Positions 14,201 to 26,040 of a stretch of 64,000 bases of DNA are shown piece after piece. The notes under the pieces were generated by a model. That model did no database searches and was not told where the DNA came from. It saw only the letters and a program-made list of their open reading frames with translations. Source of the DNA: Oreocharis arfaki (Eukaryota > Chordata > Aves > Passeriformes > Paramythiidae). The stretch lies in the NCBI GenBank assembly GCA_013398015.1, contig VZRR01009823.1:62001-126000 (forward strand), written 5' to 3'. A program made the translations under genes and the position numbers. How positions within the stretch are numbered: the first letter of the stretch is position 1; the number at the start of each line of letters is the position of its first letter.

Positions 14201-16459
14201 CTGTGGTTAGTGTGGGTCATCTGATGTGTAAGTATTTAGTAAGTAATATATTTTACTTACAATACCTTAGGTTTGAATAGAAGTTAATTCGTGCTGTTAT
14301 TACCTCTCTGCCTTGAGAGATCACTAGTCCAAATGCATGCTTGTAGATACAGTTTCAGCCTTGCACAGTGAATTGCCATAGAAAATACAAGGACACATAG
14401 AAGTAGTCTGAGCAAAGTACTGCTAAACCCAGAGCAGGAATTTGTGGGTCTAAGAATTGACTGGGCAGGCCATGAGGTCCTTCTGCCTCATGCTCCTACA
14501 AGAAGTGCAGCTACAGGTTTGTGCCAGTGTTGAATGTGTCCACAAAGGGCTGTTGCCTGCACTGGTGCACGTTTACTCCCTTGTGTCAACACATGCTTAC
14601 AGAGGATTATTAAGGGCTGAGATTTCCAGGATGCCATGAACTGCATATGTAAAGCAAAGCTACAGAAGCAGTGTCACATCCTCTGCACAGCTCCAGCAGA
14701 GCCTGGCAATATTGAGGCTTGTAGGGACATTCTCACCTGCCATGGGAGCTCCTGCGGTGCTGCAGCCTCCTCCGAGGAAATTGCATGTCCCCATGTACCC
14801 ATTGCTTTCAGGGACTGGCTGTGCCACAGGTGTGCAGGACACTACAGAGAGCCAGATAGGAAGAGTGGGGACCTTCAAAGTGGTGGTTAATGCTTAACCC
14901 ACCCTGATCCTCCCAAACTCAGTAAGGTGCCTACAAGACCCCCTGAGTACATGACGGGGGGGTCCTACTAGGGCTCCCATGTCCTTAAGGCAAGATGTGC
15001 CTGAAAGAGCAGTAAGAGTAACATAATTTACACTAGGGGAATTGGTTCTCCTATGCTACACCAACACATTTCTACTCAATTTTGCAACGTATCCCCCAGC
15101 AGCTCCTGTAGCCCCACAGTTCCCACTTCTCACGGCACTCTCACAAACCCACAGTCCACCATTAAGCTCCACACCTCACTCCCTTTGCACACCCAGCAGC
15201 CTCACAACACAGCTTTCCTACCTCCTCCTCACTCCCCTGGCCAGGCAGACAATAAAAAAAAAGGCTAAAGCTATCTCTTAGCTCTCTTATGCCCTCCCTG
15301 CCTTCTCACAGCTGCAGCAGATCTCAGATGATCTGCTGACCACAGAGACCCAAATAGGCAGCCACTGGTGCTGCTTACTGACTAAGTGCTGCTTGTGAAG
15401 GCTTTTAAAGGGACATGCAGTAAATCCATTCCTGGAGTGAAGTTTGCCTATCTATTGTTTTCCTGATAAAACATCCATTTCTCAGACGTTTAACACTGCT
15501 GTCCTCTGCAGCATAGACCTTGGAATTCACCTGGAGAGGCAGCTCACAAACAGCCCCCACACAGTGTAAGCCAGTGCTCTTGGAAAGTTTGCTTGCCTTG
15601 GTTATTTTTGCTTTCTATGCATGAGCGCCTGTACAGGCACATACAGACAAACCCTTTGACATCTGCTAGCGGGAGACACTTTAGCAGCCTGTGTTTAGCC
15701 AGTTCTGGCAAAGTTTATGTGTAAGTGCTGAGAATACACAGCAAAGCCCCAGGACAGTCTGCCCTGAGTTATGGTGTAAATGCTTGTTTCCCCAGTGAGC
15801 TCTATTAACCCTTTGTTCAACATTCTAGCCCATGTTGTTAATGAGTTCTCCCTGTCCCAAGTGCTCTCTCACTTGGGTGAGATGGATGGGAGTGCTCCCC
15901 TTCATGATCTCTCTGTCTCCCTTTCTCCACTATTAGCCTGAAGACCAGCCTGCAGAAGAAGGTGAGTCAGGACTCCATGGATTTGTCAGGGATCCCCCTG
16001 ACCATGCGGGATGTCCACCGCATGGCCTACTACCTGCAGAACAATGGGGACCACCTCACCTCGGTGGACCTGAGCTTCACGGAGCTGAACGATGACATGG
16101 TGCGCCTGCTGCTGCCCTTCCTCTGGGCGCTGCCCAAGCTCACCCACCTGTCCCTCAATGGCAACCGGCTGACACGGGCAACCATGAAGGAGCTGACTGA
16201 CACCATGAAGGACATGAACAAGTTTCCTTGCCTGGCCTGGGTTGACCTCGGCAACAACGTGGACGTCTCCTCCATGCCGCAGCCGCTGCTCGTGGGCCTG
16301 CGCAAGCGCCTCAGCCAGCAGACCACACTGCCGACCATCTATGAGGCGCTTGACTGCGACTCTGAGATCGCCAGCGGGCACGAGGGCAGCCAGCCAGAGG
16401 ATGAAGCAGCCGGAAGCACCCCGCCACGTGCTTTTTCTCAGCAGGGCTGCGAGAGGTGA
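2097..16459 (+). CDS. LRRC75B: Leucine-rich repeat-containing protein 75B (3' coding part)
   Basis: Three coding exons join in frame (2097-2225, 5167-5279, 15937-16459) and give 254 residues plus a TGA stop. The first coding exon, about 60 residues in mammals, must lie before base 1, so the gene is partial only because of the window edge. The product has the family's conserved block around NLVDPISHDLL and DPWKSSDRICRQLIYHL, followed by leucine-rich repeats in the last exon (LTSVDLSF, LTHLSLNGNRLTRAT, LAWVDLGNN). The family has no known enzymatic activity; mammalian LRRC75B (FAM211B) has been reported to restrain myogenic differentiation through ERK signalling. Phases are 0, then 2/1 across the intron at 5280-15936, where TG|C rebuilds a Cys codon. 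It is convergent with SNRPD3, as in mammals. LRRC75A is the close paralogue; the neighbours favour LRRC75B. The C-terminal tail after about residue 225 of the visible part is low in complexity and probably poorly conserved. Confidence 0.93.
2226..5166 (+). other. LRRC75B: LRRC75B intron between exons A and B
   Basis: No coding exon recognised. It contains short A-runs (3181-3191, 4361-4376) and a two-copy 20-bp tandem repeat at 4715-4754. A pyrimidine-rich tract at about 4990-5110 leads towards the acceptor at 5166. Confidence 0.7.
4715..4754 (+). repeat. Two-copy 20-bp tandem repeat
   Basis: The unit AATAGAAATCTAGCAATAGC is followed directly by a copy that differs only near its end (ATATC). 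It lies in an LRRC75B intron. Confidence 0.85.
5167..5279 (+). CDS. LRRC75B: LRRC75B internal coding exon B
   Basis: The acceptor TTTCAG ends at 5166 and the donor GTAAGA begins at 5280. The exon is 113 bp and encodes EYDPWKSSDRICRQLIYHLTP, then a basic stretch (HSKWHRHGMPRRKSQV). It ends with two bases of a Cys codon that is completed at 15937. The basic stretch resembles the lysine/arginine-rich linker that precedes the leucine-rich repeats in this family. Confidence 0.92.
5280..15936 (+). other. LRRC75B: LRRC75B long intron (about 10.7 kb)
   Basis: No exon, RNA gene or recognisable transposon seen. Many short open frames occur on both strands without family motifs or paired splice signals. 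Two stretches look like possible regulatory sequence: about 10440-10760, with a TAATTA palindrome, and about 12780-12970. Without alignment to other birds these remain candidates only. Confidence 0.6.
15937..16459 (+). CDS. LRRC75B: LRRC75B terminal coding exon with leucine-rich repeats
   Basis: The acceptor CTATTAG ends at 15936 and the TGA stop is at 16457-16459. The exon carries the leucine-rich repeats and a conserved block with QPLLVGLRKRLSQQTTLPTIYEALD. It is markedly more GC-rich than the introns on either side, as expected for a terminal coding exon of a small avian gene. After the TIYEALD motif the protein becomes acidic and then low in complexity. Confidence 0.94.
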
Positions 16460-17169
16460 CTGAACAACGGGCCGGCGCTGGCACACTGAAGCCACCCCAA
16501 GGAGAAGTTTTGAGTGCAAACACCAAGCAGAGGGCCAGCTTGACCGGCTTCCCTTGGCTCTTTTCTCTCTCCTTCCCTGACATCTCCCCCCCACCTGCTG
16601 TGAGACAAAACCCTGTCATCCCCCCACAACGTGCTCCGCTCCCTCCCCTCGCTGCCAAACCCATTGCCCATGTTCCAGAGCGGAACCAGTGACTTACAGT
16701 GAACCTGGTCCCCAGGCAGGGTCTCACTGGAAGACGGGAAAAGACCTGTCGGAGTCAAGAATATCCTCCAGTAGCCATTGGGTTGAGGGAAAGGGATTGG
16801 GGGGAACCTAAAACAGAAACAAGCTCGTAGTTTACTTTCTTTCTTCCTTTTCCTATGCACCTTGGAAACCTTGGGACCTGCAGCCTTGAGTGTGAAAGGA
16901 GGTACCCCAAGAGCCTAGTGCTGTGGAGCTTAGTGGAAGGGCTCAGAGGCCAGAGCTGGAGCCCGGCAGTGTGTCTCCCTCTTGTGTCTGCCTCCTTTTG
17001 TTTTGGTTTTTTCCTATTGTGTGTTTTGTATGAACGTCTGAACAAAGGGACCTGGTCAGAGACCATTGGATCACATAGGCTGGGGCGGACACATGGCTTG
17101 GAACTGCAGCATCAGGACATTTGCTGTGTGACCGGGGTGAGAGGGAGGGGAAGGAGGTATGTATTGGTG

Positions 17170-17240
17170 GGAGCGTGGGGGATGGGATGAGTTGGGATGG
17201 GATGGGATGGGATGGGAGGAGGGGGGAGGAGAGGGAAGGG
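17170..17240 (+). repeat. GATGG/GGGA simple repeat
   Basis: Repeated GGGAT/GATGG pentamers grade into a GGGGA-rich tract. It lies inside the LRRC75B 3' UTR, so length variation would alter the mRNA. The strand is strongly purine-rich. Confidence 0.85.
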
Positions 17241-17589
17241 GAACGGTCTTGTGGATTAGTAGGATTGGTTTCAAAAACTGTGGGTTTGTACTAAAATTAC
17301 AAGTTCCAAGGTACTATTGCAAGTTCCAAGTGAAATTGAGGAAAAGCTGACAGCTCAGCACCTAACTGTGGCACTAGAGGAGTGCTAGTGGCACTAGCAG
17401 TGAATGTACCAGAGGTGGGCACTTCCCAATCGGAAGCGCAAAGCTTTGGCTCCTCGCGGCACATTGCACATCTCATAATACAGACACGATGTGAGCAGCT
17501 ACATCGCCATTTCCAATGCTGTCCAAAAACCAAACAACTGATGCAGAATTTCCAGTGTTTTCCACATTGCTCATGCTCTATGTAAACAC

Positions 17590-17595
17590 AATAAA
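17590..17595 (+). terminator. LRRC75B: Candidate LRRC75B polyadenylation signal AATAAA
   Basis: Canonical hexamer about 1.1 kb after the LRRC75B stop codon. The sequence some 15-40 bases downstream (GTTCTCTTGGACATGAGCGTG) is only moderately GU-rich. This is a good but unproven cleavage site. Confidence 0.55.
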
Positions 17596-18407
17596 GAGTT
17601 CTCTTGGACATGAGCGTGAAGCATTTCAGAGTCCGAGTATCTGGGTTGTTCACAAATCTTGGAATATGGACCAGAGCCTTCATGCAGTGCCTGAGGGAGA
17701 GGATCAGGTACCAGTCACATTGGTCAGTGTGGTTCATTCCTTTAAGGAAAGAGAAACAAGCCTATCATTTGTGGTAGCCTGCCATCCTTTGTGTTGCAAG
17801 GAGCTGATAGAAATAATTGATGAGATTTAGCTGATAAGTCAAGTCCTCTCAATTATCTGTCCCCACAGGAATTCAGAGTAGATGAGTTTTTGAAAGAGTT
17901 AAAAGTTCAAGAAATGAGACATATTAAAAAAAACCATAAAAATCTTCACCCTTCTAAATTAACAATGCCTTCCTCTGCTGATTTTCTCTGTGAGTCTCAG
18001 AGCAACACATACAAGCAACTCTCATATATATAAACAACCCAAATCCACATGGAATAGATACACCTTTCATGCTTTTTACTAATTTTACAAGACATTGCAA
18101 GAAGTAAATTGGTGATATTTTTCAAGTGATCTGTTCCCTTTGGACCAATAATGTGAGGACACTGGAAGGTATTGGTGTCTCTGATCAACCACCAAAAGTC
18201 CCAAATAAAACCAGTTCCTTGAGGAAGAAAGACGGGATCAGTCACTGTGCTGAGCATTACAACCGGACACTGCAAATGCTGGACCCAGTCCTATCTGCAC
18301 GCCAGTCACAGGTGCAGGATCTCATAACCTTCATGTTAACCTGCACAAAAGTCACCACCTGCTCTCTTCTCACAACTCATTTTTCCCTTCTCAGTGTAGT
18401 ATCTTAC

Positions 18408-19240
18408 AGAATTATAAAATCGTTTCAGTGGGAAAAGACCTTTGAGGTCATTGAGTCCAAACATTAACCCAGCACTGCCAAGCCCACCACTAAACCATGT
18501 CCCTGAGCACCACATCTACACCTCTTTTACTTAATTCCAGGGACAGTGATTCAGCCACTGCCCTGAGCATCTTGTTCAGTGCTTGACAACCAGGTCCTGC
18601 TGGCCACACTATGGCATACGCAAGCCAGGATACCACTGGCCTTTTCCACTGAGCAGCTTTCCAGCTGCTCTTCCCCAAGCCTGGAGTGCTGCTTGGGGCT
18701 GTCGTGACCCAGGTGCAGAACCTGGCACATGGCCTTGTTGAACCTCACACAATNCTCTTTTACTTAATTCCAGGGACAGTGATTCAGCCACTGCCCTGAG
18801 CATCTTGTTCAGTGCTTGACAACCAGGTCCTGCTGGCCACACTATGGCATACGCAAGCCAGGATACCACTGGCCTTTTCCACTGAGCAGCTTTCCAGCTG
18901 CTCTTCCCCAAGCCTGGAGTGCTGCTTGGGGCTGTCGTGACCCAGGTGCAGAACCTGGCACATGGCCTTGTTGAACCTCACACAATTGTCCTTGGCCTAT
19001 CAATCCGGCCTGTCCAAAACCTTCTGCAGAGCCTTCCTACCCTCCAGCAGATTAACATTCCTGCCCAACTCGGTGTCATCTGTGAATTTAACTGAGGATG
19101 CCCTCGATCCCCTCATCCAGATAATTGATAAAGACATTAAACAGAACTGGCCCCAATACTGAGCCCTGGGGAACCCCACTAGTGACCAGCCCCAGCTGGC
19201 TGTAACTCCATTTACCACCACTCTCCAGGCTCAGCCCTCG
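18408..19240 (-). mobile_element. Degenerate CR1 LINE, 3' part
   Basis: Read on the minus strand, 19240 to about 18990 encodes a decayed reverse-transcriptase C-terminal region. A SSVKFTDDTELGR segment matches the CR1 'FADDTKLGG' region, with the catalytic YADD-like box seen as FTDD. The following MRFNKAMCQVLHLGHDSPK segment matches the usual CR1 'MKFNKxKCxVLHLG' block. The 3' end near 18410-18500 is typical avian CR1 3' UTR: GACATGGTTTAGTGGTGGGC, then GTCTTTTCCCA and a final ATTCTG. Frameshifts, lost motifs and 5' truncation make it inactive. An exact internal duplication around the N at 18754 probably inflates its length; without that it is about 600 bp. Confidence 0.9.
18522..18986. repeat. 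Exact 232-bp direct duplication flanking an N
   Basis: Bases 18522-18753 and 18755-18986 read the same throughout by eye (offset 233), separated by one N at 18754. Both copies are internal CR1 sequence. Identity between copies, inside an element that is otherwise heavily mutated, together with the N at the junction points to an assembly join rather than a real tandem duplication. Confidence 0.9.
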
Positions 19241-22200
19241 GTTTCCTTCCCTGCAATGGAAGAGACGGTATTAATTTTTTCTTTTCCTTCCAAAATACCT
19301 TTCAGCAAAAATGAAAAGTATTTCAAAGGTCAGCAAGATCTGCTTAAACTCTTACAGTCTAAGCAGAGCAGCACTCTGCTCTGTGCCAAGAAGAAAACTC
19401 GGGCAGAAAGCATTTAAATGAAGGCTTGGAGCTGCCTGGTGAGCCAGTGCATATCTAGAAAGAGGGAGCAGTGCTGCTGAAAATTTGGTCTTTGGTTCTG
19501 AGCACTGTCCCCCTAGGACTCTGCATTGAGGCATCTTCACAGCTTTTCCATAACAGCAGCACCCCCCTAAAATAAGGCAAGACCCTCAGTGTGCAGTGCA
19601 CCCCTGACACAGCTCTTCCCTGCAGAGCCCCTGGCTCAGCCCCAGCCTGTTACCAGCCCTGCTCAAAGCTGTGCTTTCAGTCTGAGCTCTGCTACTCAGC
19701 AGGACAGGGATGAGACGCTCAGCCCCTTGCAGGGGAACTCTGTGCTAATCACTGGTGATGCCATCTGCCAGTTGGCAACTCTAGGATCTGGAGATAAAGC
19801 AGGAAACACACCAGTTCAGCTGAGCAGCTGTGGCATGTGTTTATTCCTCTATATGCACTTGGTTGCTTTGCCACAGAAAGCTCCCCAAGGAGAGCTTGTG
19901 GTTGTGAATAAATATGTGAAAATGCAAATTATGAAGTCCTGCCACTGCTTTTTGGATGAACTTTGATGGGCTTCAACTTAGCTGCGCAGAAACGATCCCA
20001 CCACACCCAGCTACTCCCTGCCAGCTCCTGATCACATGGACAGGTGAGGGACTCTGGGGAGCACAGTGCATCCAGCTCCAAAGCTGGGAAGTGCTCCTGT
20101 GGCCCCCTACAGATGAAGTGCATGCTCAAGGAGCAGACCTGGAGGCCCCAAATCTGCAATTTTCATAAAAGCTGAGTTCACCAACCAGAGAGGATGACAC
20201 AACCGAAATGAGCATTTCCTTGCACTGAATGAGAACACTCGGGGCTCTCAAAAGGCTTTAAAGGGATGAGCTGCTAATTCAAGTCTCCTCACAGATACCC
20301 AGAGGACCAGCTTAGTTATGATCCTAAATCAAGGGACACTTGCCCTGCAGTGAGCCTGTCTCCTGTCAGGTAACACAGTAGGACTGAATACTCTCCCCAG
20401 GAGGTACTTGTTGGTGCAGGGCTGCAATCGCAGGTACTTAGAGCAGCACTCAGTATCAAGACTCAGATACCAGACTCTGTCCACCATTTTCAGTTTCCCA
20501 GCTCCCTCTCCGTGCAGGCTGCAGATGGTCAGCCTGGGATGGAGACTGTGTCACATAGCAGGAAGGAAGCTGAAGCTGCACAGATGGTACCACAGCCCCT
20601 TCCCAAACCCCAACCTCCCGCCAAGCGATCAGTCTCACCATAGCTCTCAGTGAGACATTTAAGTACACTTCTCATCAGCAGGCTGCTGGAAGGAGAGGTC
20701 ACCAGGTGTAAAGTTTCTCCCTTGAAGATGCTGGTGAGCACTGTCACCTGGGGCTCTGCTGGGCTCAGGCAGCAGCAGAGAGCTCCAGCAGCACCAGCGT
20801 GCAGAGCCCAGCCATACCTGTGGAGATAACGAGCAGCACCACAGCTAATGAGGCCACTGGTGTCAGAGAGGAGAGGGAAGAAGGAACAGGACAGACAGCT
20901 CCTGTTGCTCCAACAGAAAAGCACTTGTTCTCTCCCTACCTAAGAGGACAACACCTTCCTTGCACCTCCATCCTGTATTTTACCTCAGCCTCTGACCACA
21001 AAACCCAGGTAAGCACCTTGGCATGCTGCAGGTAGCGATATGCTGAGCAATGAGTTCAGCAAAAGCCTCCCTCACTTCAGTGACTCTGTCTAAATAAGTG
21101 GTAATTATTTTGTGGAGGTAAGAATGCAAAAAGCAGCTGGAAGCACAGGCTTGTCTAATCTATTTTTTATTTCACACACTTCAAAACCTGTCAAGGCCCT
21201 TCTCTTTTGCACTGTCAAGGCTCTTTTTTCAACTTATAATTCATTTCTCATCACAAGCACTAGGAAGATAAAGGAGTTTGCACTGTTTGGGGCAGGCTGA
21301 CAAGCTCCTTAGTGGAGAGCTGCTGACAAAGATGTCAAAAATATAAATTGTTTCATCTTAAGAAAACAAACAAGAGAAGATTAAACACTGCCTTTAGAGA
21401 TTGCTCTGCTCCCTACCGGAGGATGTGATTCACAGCTTGGAAGAGGCAAAGTGCCTCAATACAAACTCTTATCATGCAGTCCCTGGCAGTGCAGATTAGA
21501 AGCCTCCAAGGGCAGCTGGCAGGAAGCCCAGCCACCCCAGCTGGGGACATTATCCATGGATAAGAGAACATGTTTTGCAGTTTACTGGTGTTAAACAACT
21601 ACTCTCAAAATAGATGCAGTAGCTGGTTTAAGGCTGCCAAGAGGTAGTTCACAAAACACAAGAGGCTGGAACGCTGTTAGCTCAAGCCAGTGCTGCCTCC
21701 TGATCCACTTTGAGATACCAAGTACTTGACTGTGAACCTCTGCAGTTCTTCTCAGATCTGACAGTATTCCAGTTCAGTGATGCTGATTCAAAACCAGAAT
21801 AGCCACAAAATACAATAACCACACAGGAACTCTTCTTCCGCAGAAGAGATCAGAGGAAAGTCAGCTTTTCTTCCATTTAGTCCTTTTCCCAAAACCTGGC
21901 ACTCCCCTTGCTGCATCCAAACTGGCCTCAAAAGCAAGTGAACACAATGGCACTGACACTTCCTTCCACAGCAGCATCAGGTTCATTCTGCTTGCATGCA
22001 GGGTGTGTCACAAAGGTGGAAGAGAGATACTTCCCTGCTTTCTGATCAGCCAGTTCCTCAGCTTCTGGGTGGGTTATTCCTCCCAGACCATTTTAGTGTC
22101 AATCTGCCCACATTGGACACAATGAGGGGAAGCATATGAAAAACTATCAAAAACTACATGGGCCTTATTCAACCTGTGTAACTGCCCTGAAACACATGGT

Positions 22201-25200
22201 GTCTCAACAAGCAAAAACATGGCACAAAAAATGGGGAAAAGGCCCTTTCCCAGACTAGCAGAGGCAGCTGCCTTTGGGTCTCCACGTCAGACTTCTGAGC
22301 AGAGCTTTTCTCTTGATCCACTGAAATCTTTTGGTTTGCAGAACCAACAGTTTGATATGTGCACCTTTGTCTGAACTCTGCTGCAACTGAAAAACTGAGC
22401 AAGTCACAACCAAACTGCTCATTTTACCAACAGTTCTTTGGGGTTTTAGTTTTTCAGAAACTGCAATGGAAAGAGAGCGAAGTGGAGGGCACTAAGGCAA
22501 CAGGTTTGATGTCTAACCAGATACTCAGAGACAACAGCCCAGAGAGTCTCCATGTTCACTTGCCTGGATCTCAGCCCTGGACTGGCCCATCCCCCAGCTC
22601 CAGTATGAATCTCAGTGTTTTACAGTGTCACTGCCAGCCCCCAAAGCACAGGGCCAGGTGCTCTGGAGCTGGGCAAATGCTTGGTTCTCAGAAGCAGGAC
22701 AGCAGGATGCACCCCCAGAGCTCATTTTCAAGGTATCCAGCTCACCCAGGGGCTGCAGGACCAGTAAAAGCCAGGCTCAAATGAGGCCACAGAGAAAAAG
22801 TGAGATCTCCAACATGGACCCTCTCAACAGCCTCCAGCCAGAGGCTTCAGCACCTCCCATGGTAAAAATCTCTGCCTAGGTTTAGGATTACACTTCATAT
22901 ATTTGGAGTAAAATTCTGACATGAAAAACCTCTAATGAGTTCCCTAGAGCTTCATCCACTTTCTCCATATCAAATTTGGACCATTAACTGGGAAAAAAAA
23001 AAAAGGCTGCAGTGAAAAGACAAAACAAAGACAGCCAATGCTAACAAATACCAAGAGAAAATGAAGAAGCAACATTTCCTCTAAGTGCAGCCACTCCTTT
23101 TCCCAAACCACCGCACTGCTGCTGCTGTATCCGAACTGCCCTCAAAAGCAAGGTGAACAAGACTGCAGGCAAATGACACACTTCTGTCTGGTTCTGAGGA
23201 TACATCTGATGTGCCCTTTGATATAGTGTTCTTCAAAGGGGAATGACATTGACTTTTGGCTGAGCTTTGCAAAAAAAGGCTTGTTGTGGAGCTGTTTCAG
23301 AGACATGAGACAGAAAGGAGCTCATTTGATTATGAAGCAACAAACAGCAACACCTCTTTGTTAGGGAAAAGTAAAAATCTCCACATGCCAGTTCTGTGTC
23401 TCAGCTGGGTATGGAGTCAGGGAAAAAAACCCTATTCACCCTACAGTTTATTTGAGATTTTAGAAGAGTGTAAAGATATCAATAAGCATTCTAAAATGCC
23501 ACCACATAGCTCTATGCATTATCACAACATCAGCTTCACCGCATGTCTGCTGAGGGCCATCAGCTGCAGTGCTCCAAAACCTCTCTGAGGCTGTGGGCTC
23601 CACTCACTCCCTATTAACATTTTAGGCACCAAGGGACAAAATGTAAGAAGCTTTGCCTCACAAGCAGTAGTTTGCTCTGAGGTAGATGTACCAGCATCTC
23701 TCCACTGAGCTGGAATTAGGGCAAACCCCCAACCACACAACAGATTTTAAGTCCCCAGGCAAGGGAAAATGAAGAACAAATTAAATGCTCACTGCAAGCA
23801 GTTCAGCAAACAAAAGAACAATAATAGTGTTTTTCTGCAATTCTTTTCATTTCTCCCAGCATAACTACACATCTTCTGGATACAATCTGTTTCTCTGCCA
23901 GGGCTTCGGCATTCTCCCCTGAATTAATGATGCTGGAAAATCTCCACTTTTCATAGACTCTGATAGTCTCTGCTGAGCAGCAGAAGGCTGCACAATACTT
24001 GCTTATGCAATGACTGGTCCTGAGCCAGGAATAATAGCCTGTCTACTAGGAACAAGCAACTCACACACAAACCCCAAATACTTTTCTCATTAAATGTCTG
24101 AATTAAGTGGCATAAACCCACCCCAAACCTACTACTCATATTGCACACTAATGTCAGCCTCCACAGCGAGTTAAATAATCCCACACCCTGGTCTGTGAGG
24201 AACAGTTACTGTGAGCAAGGAAGGGTGGCACTTCCTTATTCATCATCACCAAAATACTCTTCACTCTGTCAAGAGCTCTTACTACAGATCTAGGAAACAA
24301 CAGGACACCTGGAGCAGTCAAAACAGCTTGACCTGGAAAATACTTGCAGACAAGCACTGCTTTGGCTACTTCAGGCACCAGCACACTGCAGTCATCTGGT
24401 AGCTCTTCTGTCTGCAGGCCTGAGCAGGTGGAGAAGTATCTGCTCACTAGCAACGTGATCTGCCACACACTGACCCACCAGCATTTGCTTCAAGGCTATT
24501 CTAGACCATGCTCTAAACGTGGTATATCTGTATTTCCGACCAAAGAAACACTTTGGGCAGGAGGGTCCCATAAAGTTTTATCTAATGTTAGAAGAAGAAG
24601 ACCAAGCCATGTTTCGATATCAGAGCACAAGTGTGGTTTTGACCCTGGAAGACTGGGTGACTTTCTACCCACACGTCTCCACGCACAATTTTGCACAGCT
24701 ACAGTACAGATTCTCTGTCCCACGAGTACTTCAAAGGTACCTACACTGGTGTTATCAAAGAGGCAAGTTTAGAACAAGGCTTTAGGCCAGTGCTTGTCTC
24801 TCTGTCAAAAGCAGGAAGCTATGGAGAACTCTGAACCCACTGAACAGCATGAGATTTACAAGCCCACACACAAAGTGATGGCAAAGAATGAAAAGAAATG
24901 CTGCATCTGTGATAAAAAAAAAGTGACAAGTGCGTGCAGATGTTTAAAACAGCTGCATCTCTCCTTAGTATCTGCCATCCCAGGAGAACAGATTGCTTAA
25001 GTTACTGAACTGAGGAATCTATATGACCTAAGTGCATATGCCCAATTAGCCAAGTACCAGGGAAACACAGCATCCATCAGCAGCTGGAATAACCCAGCCT
25101 TGCCAGCACTCTGGGAACACTGAAAAAGAAAGACAATAAGCTGAGTATTTTCATGCTAGAGTTAGTAATAGCCCTTGAGTTTATGGATTTTATAGCGGAA

Positions 25201-26040
25201 GTCACATTTCTTGCATTTTTCCTTTCCAGAGGGCTCTGGTTTCTTGAGCTTCATTCTCTTCCCAACAGAGCCATCTAGTGGGTGAGACCTCATCTGTGAG
25301 AAGGAAGTTTTGACTTATCACACTGTAAGTATACACGCATCATAGGAAGGCTCTGCAAGGCAGCCTGTAACAAACTAGCATTCCAGTTGCTCTAGTCAGA
25401 AATTGCTAAGTGATATGTTCGTCTTGGCTGGGACTTAAATTCCTACCAGTGTGAAACGTCAACATTTTTAACACTAAATTCATGGCATCTTTGTGAACAG
25501 TTCGTCCTAGACTCAGCCTCAACCTGAAGCCATAGTGCAAAGCTTTTTGTTTATGCAAAATCCAGCATCCTCTTCAAAGCGGATATATCTGTATTAGAGA
25601 TGTATAGAGATGATGTATGTTAGAGATGTATATAGAGGCATTAGATATGTTACTTCAAACTTCATAAAGCAGATACAGACTTTGTTCCATCAAACCTTCT
25701 GAGGAGGGTTACTGTTTCTCTCCTGGTTGTTCCCTGCCCTCAGTGCTGCTGAACGCCACATCCACAGCTCCTGAGAGAACAGCAGCTTGGCATTGCTCAA
25801 GATGGAACACGGACTTTAAAACAGGCGAGCCATCACCACTAGTGGAAATGGTCCCTGTTTGTGAGGACTGCCGTCTTTTGGACACTCTCAGGAGAGGCGT
25901 AAGATGACACTACAACGCTTTTATAGTTAAGCTCAAGTATCTCTTAAACACATTCTAAGGAGGTTTCCATTGCAAATATTTAGGATCACTACTACCCAGA
26001 AGAACATGCAGCAGGGTTTTCCCTAGTGACGTGAGACCAA

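Larger units (their letters stand above)
16460..17612 (+). other. LRRC75B: LRRC75B 3' UTR
   Basis: Non-coding sequence after the TGA stop at 16459, ending a little after the first AATAAA on this strand at 17590-17595. It holds a GATGG-type simple repeat at about 17170-17240. The end is inferred from the poly(A) signal alone. Confidence 0.6.
17613..26040. other. Intergenic region between LRRC75B and SNRPD3
   Basis: About 8.4 kb between the two convergent genes. It contains the CR1 LINE at 18408-19240 and a diverged short duplication (21884-21965 and 23094-23180). No exon of a known protein was recognised. Open frames at 24519-24785 and 24794-25000 have no recognisable domain and no convincing splice or promoter context. 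Confidence 0.65.

Noticed and set aside
15986..16594. 202-codon open frame antisense to the last LRRC75B exon
   Set aside because: It is a shadow of a GC-rich coding exon; the sense strand holds the recognisable leucine-rich repeats.
18609..18911. 100-codon minus-strand frame with an unknown residue
   Set aside because: It is CR1 sequence read through the duplicated segment and the N; not a gene.
24519..24785. 88-codon open frame, with the downstream frame 24794-25000 that includes CCICDKKKVTSAC
   Set aside because: The cysteine spacing slightly suggests a zinc knuckle, but there is no conserved domain, no promoter and no matching splice sites. Overlapping frames on the other strand are just as long.
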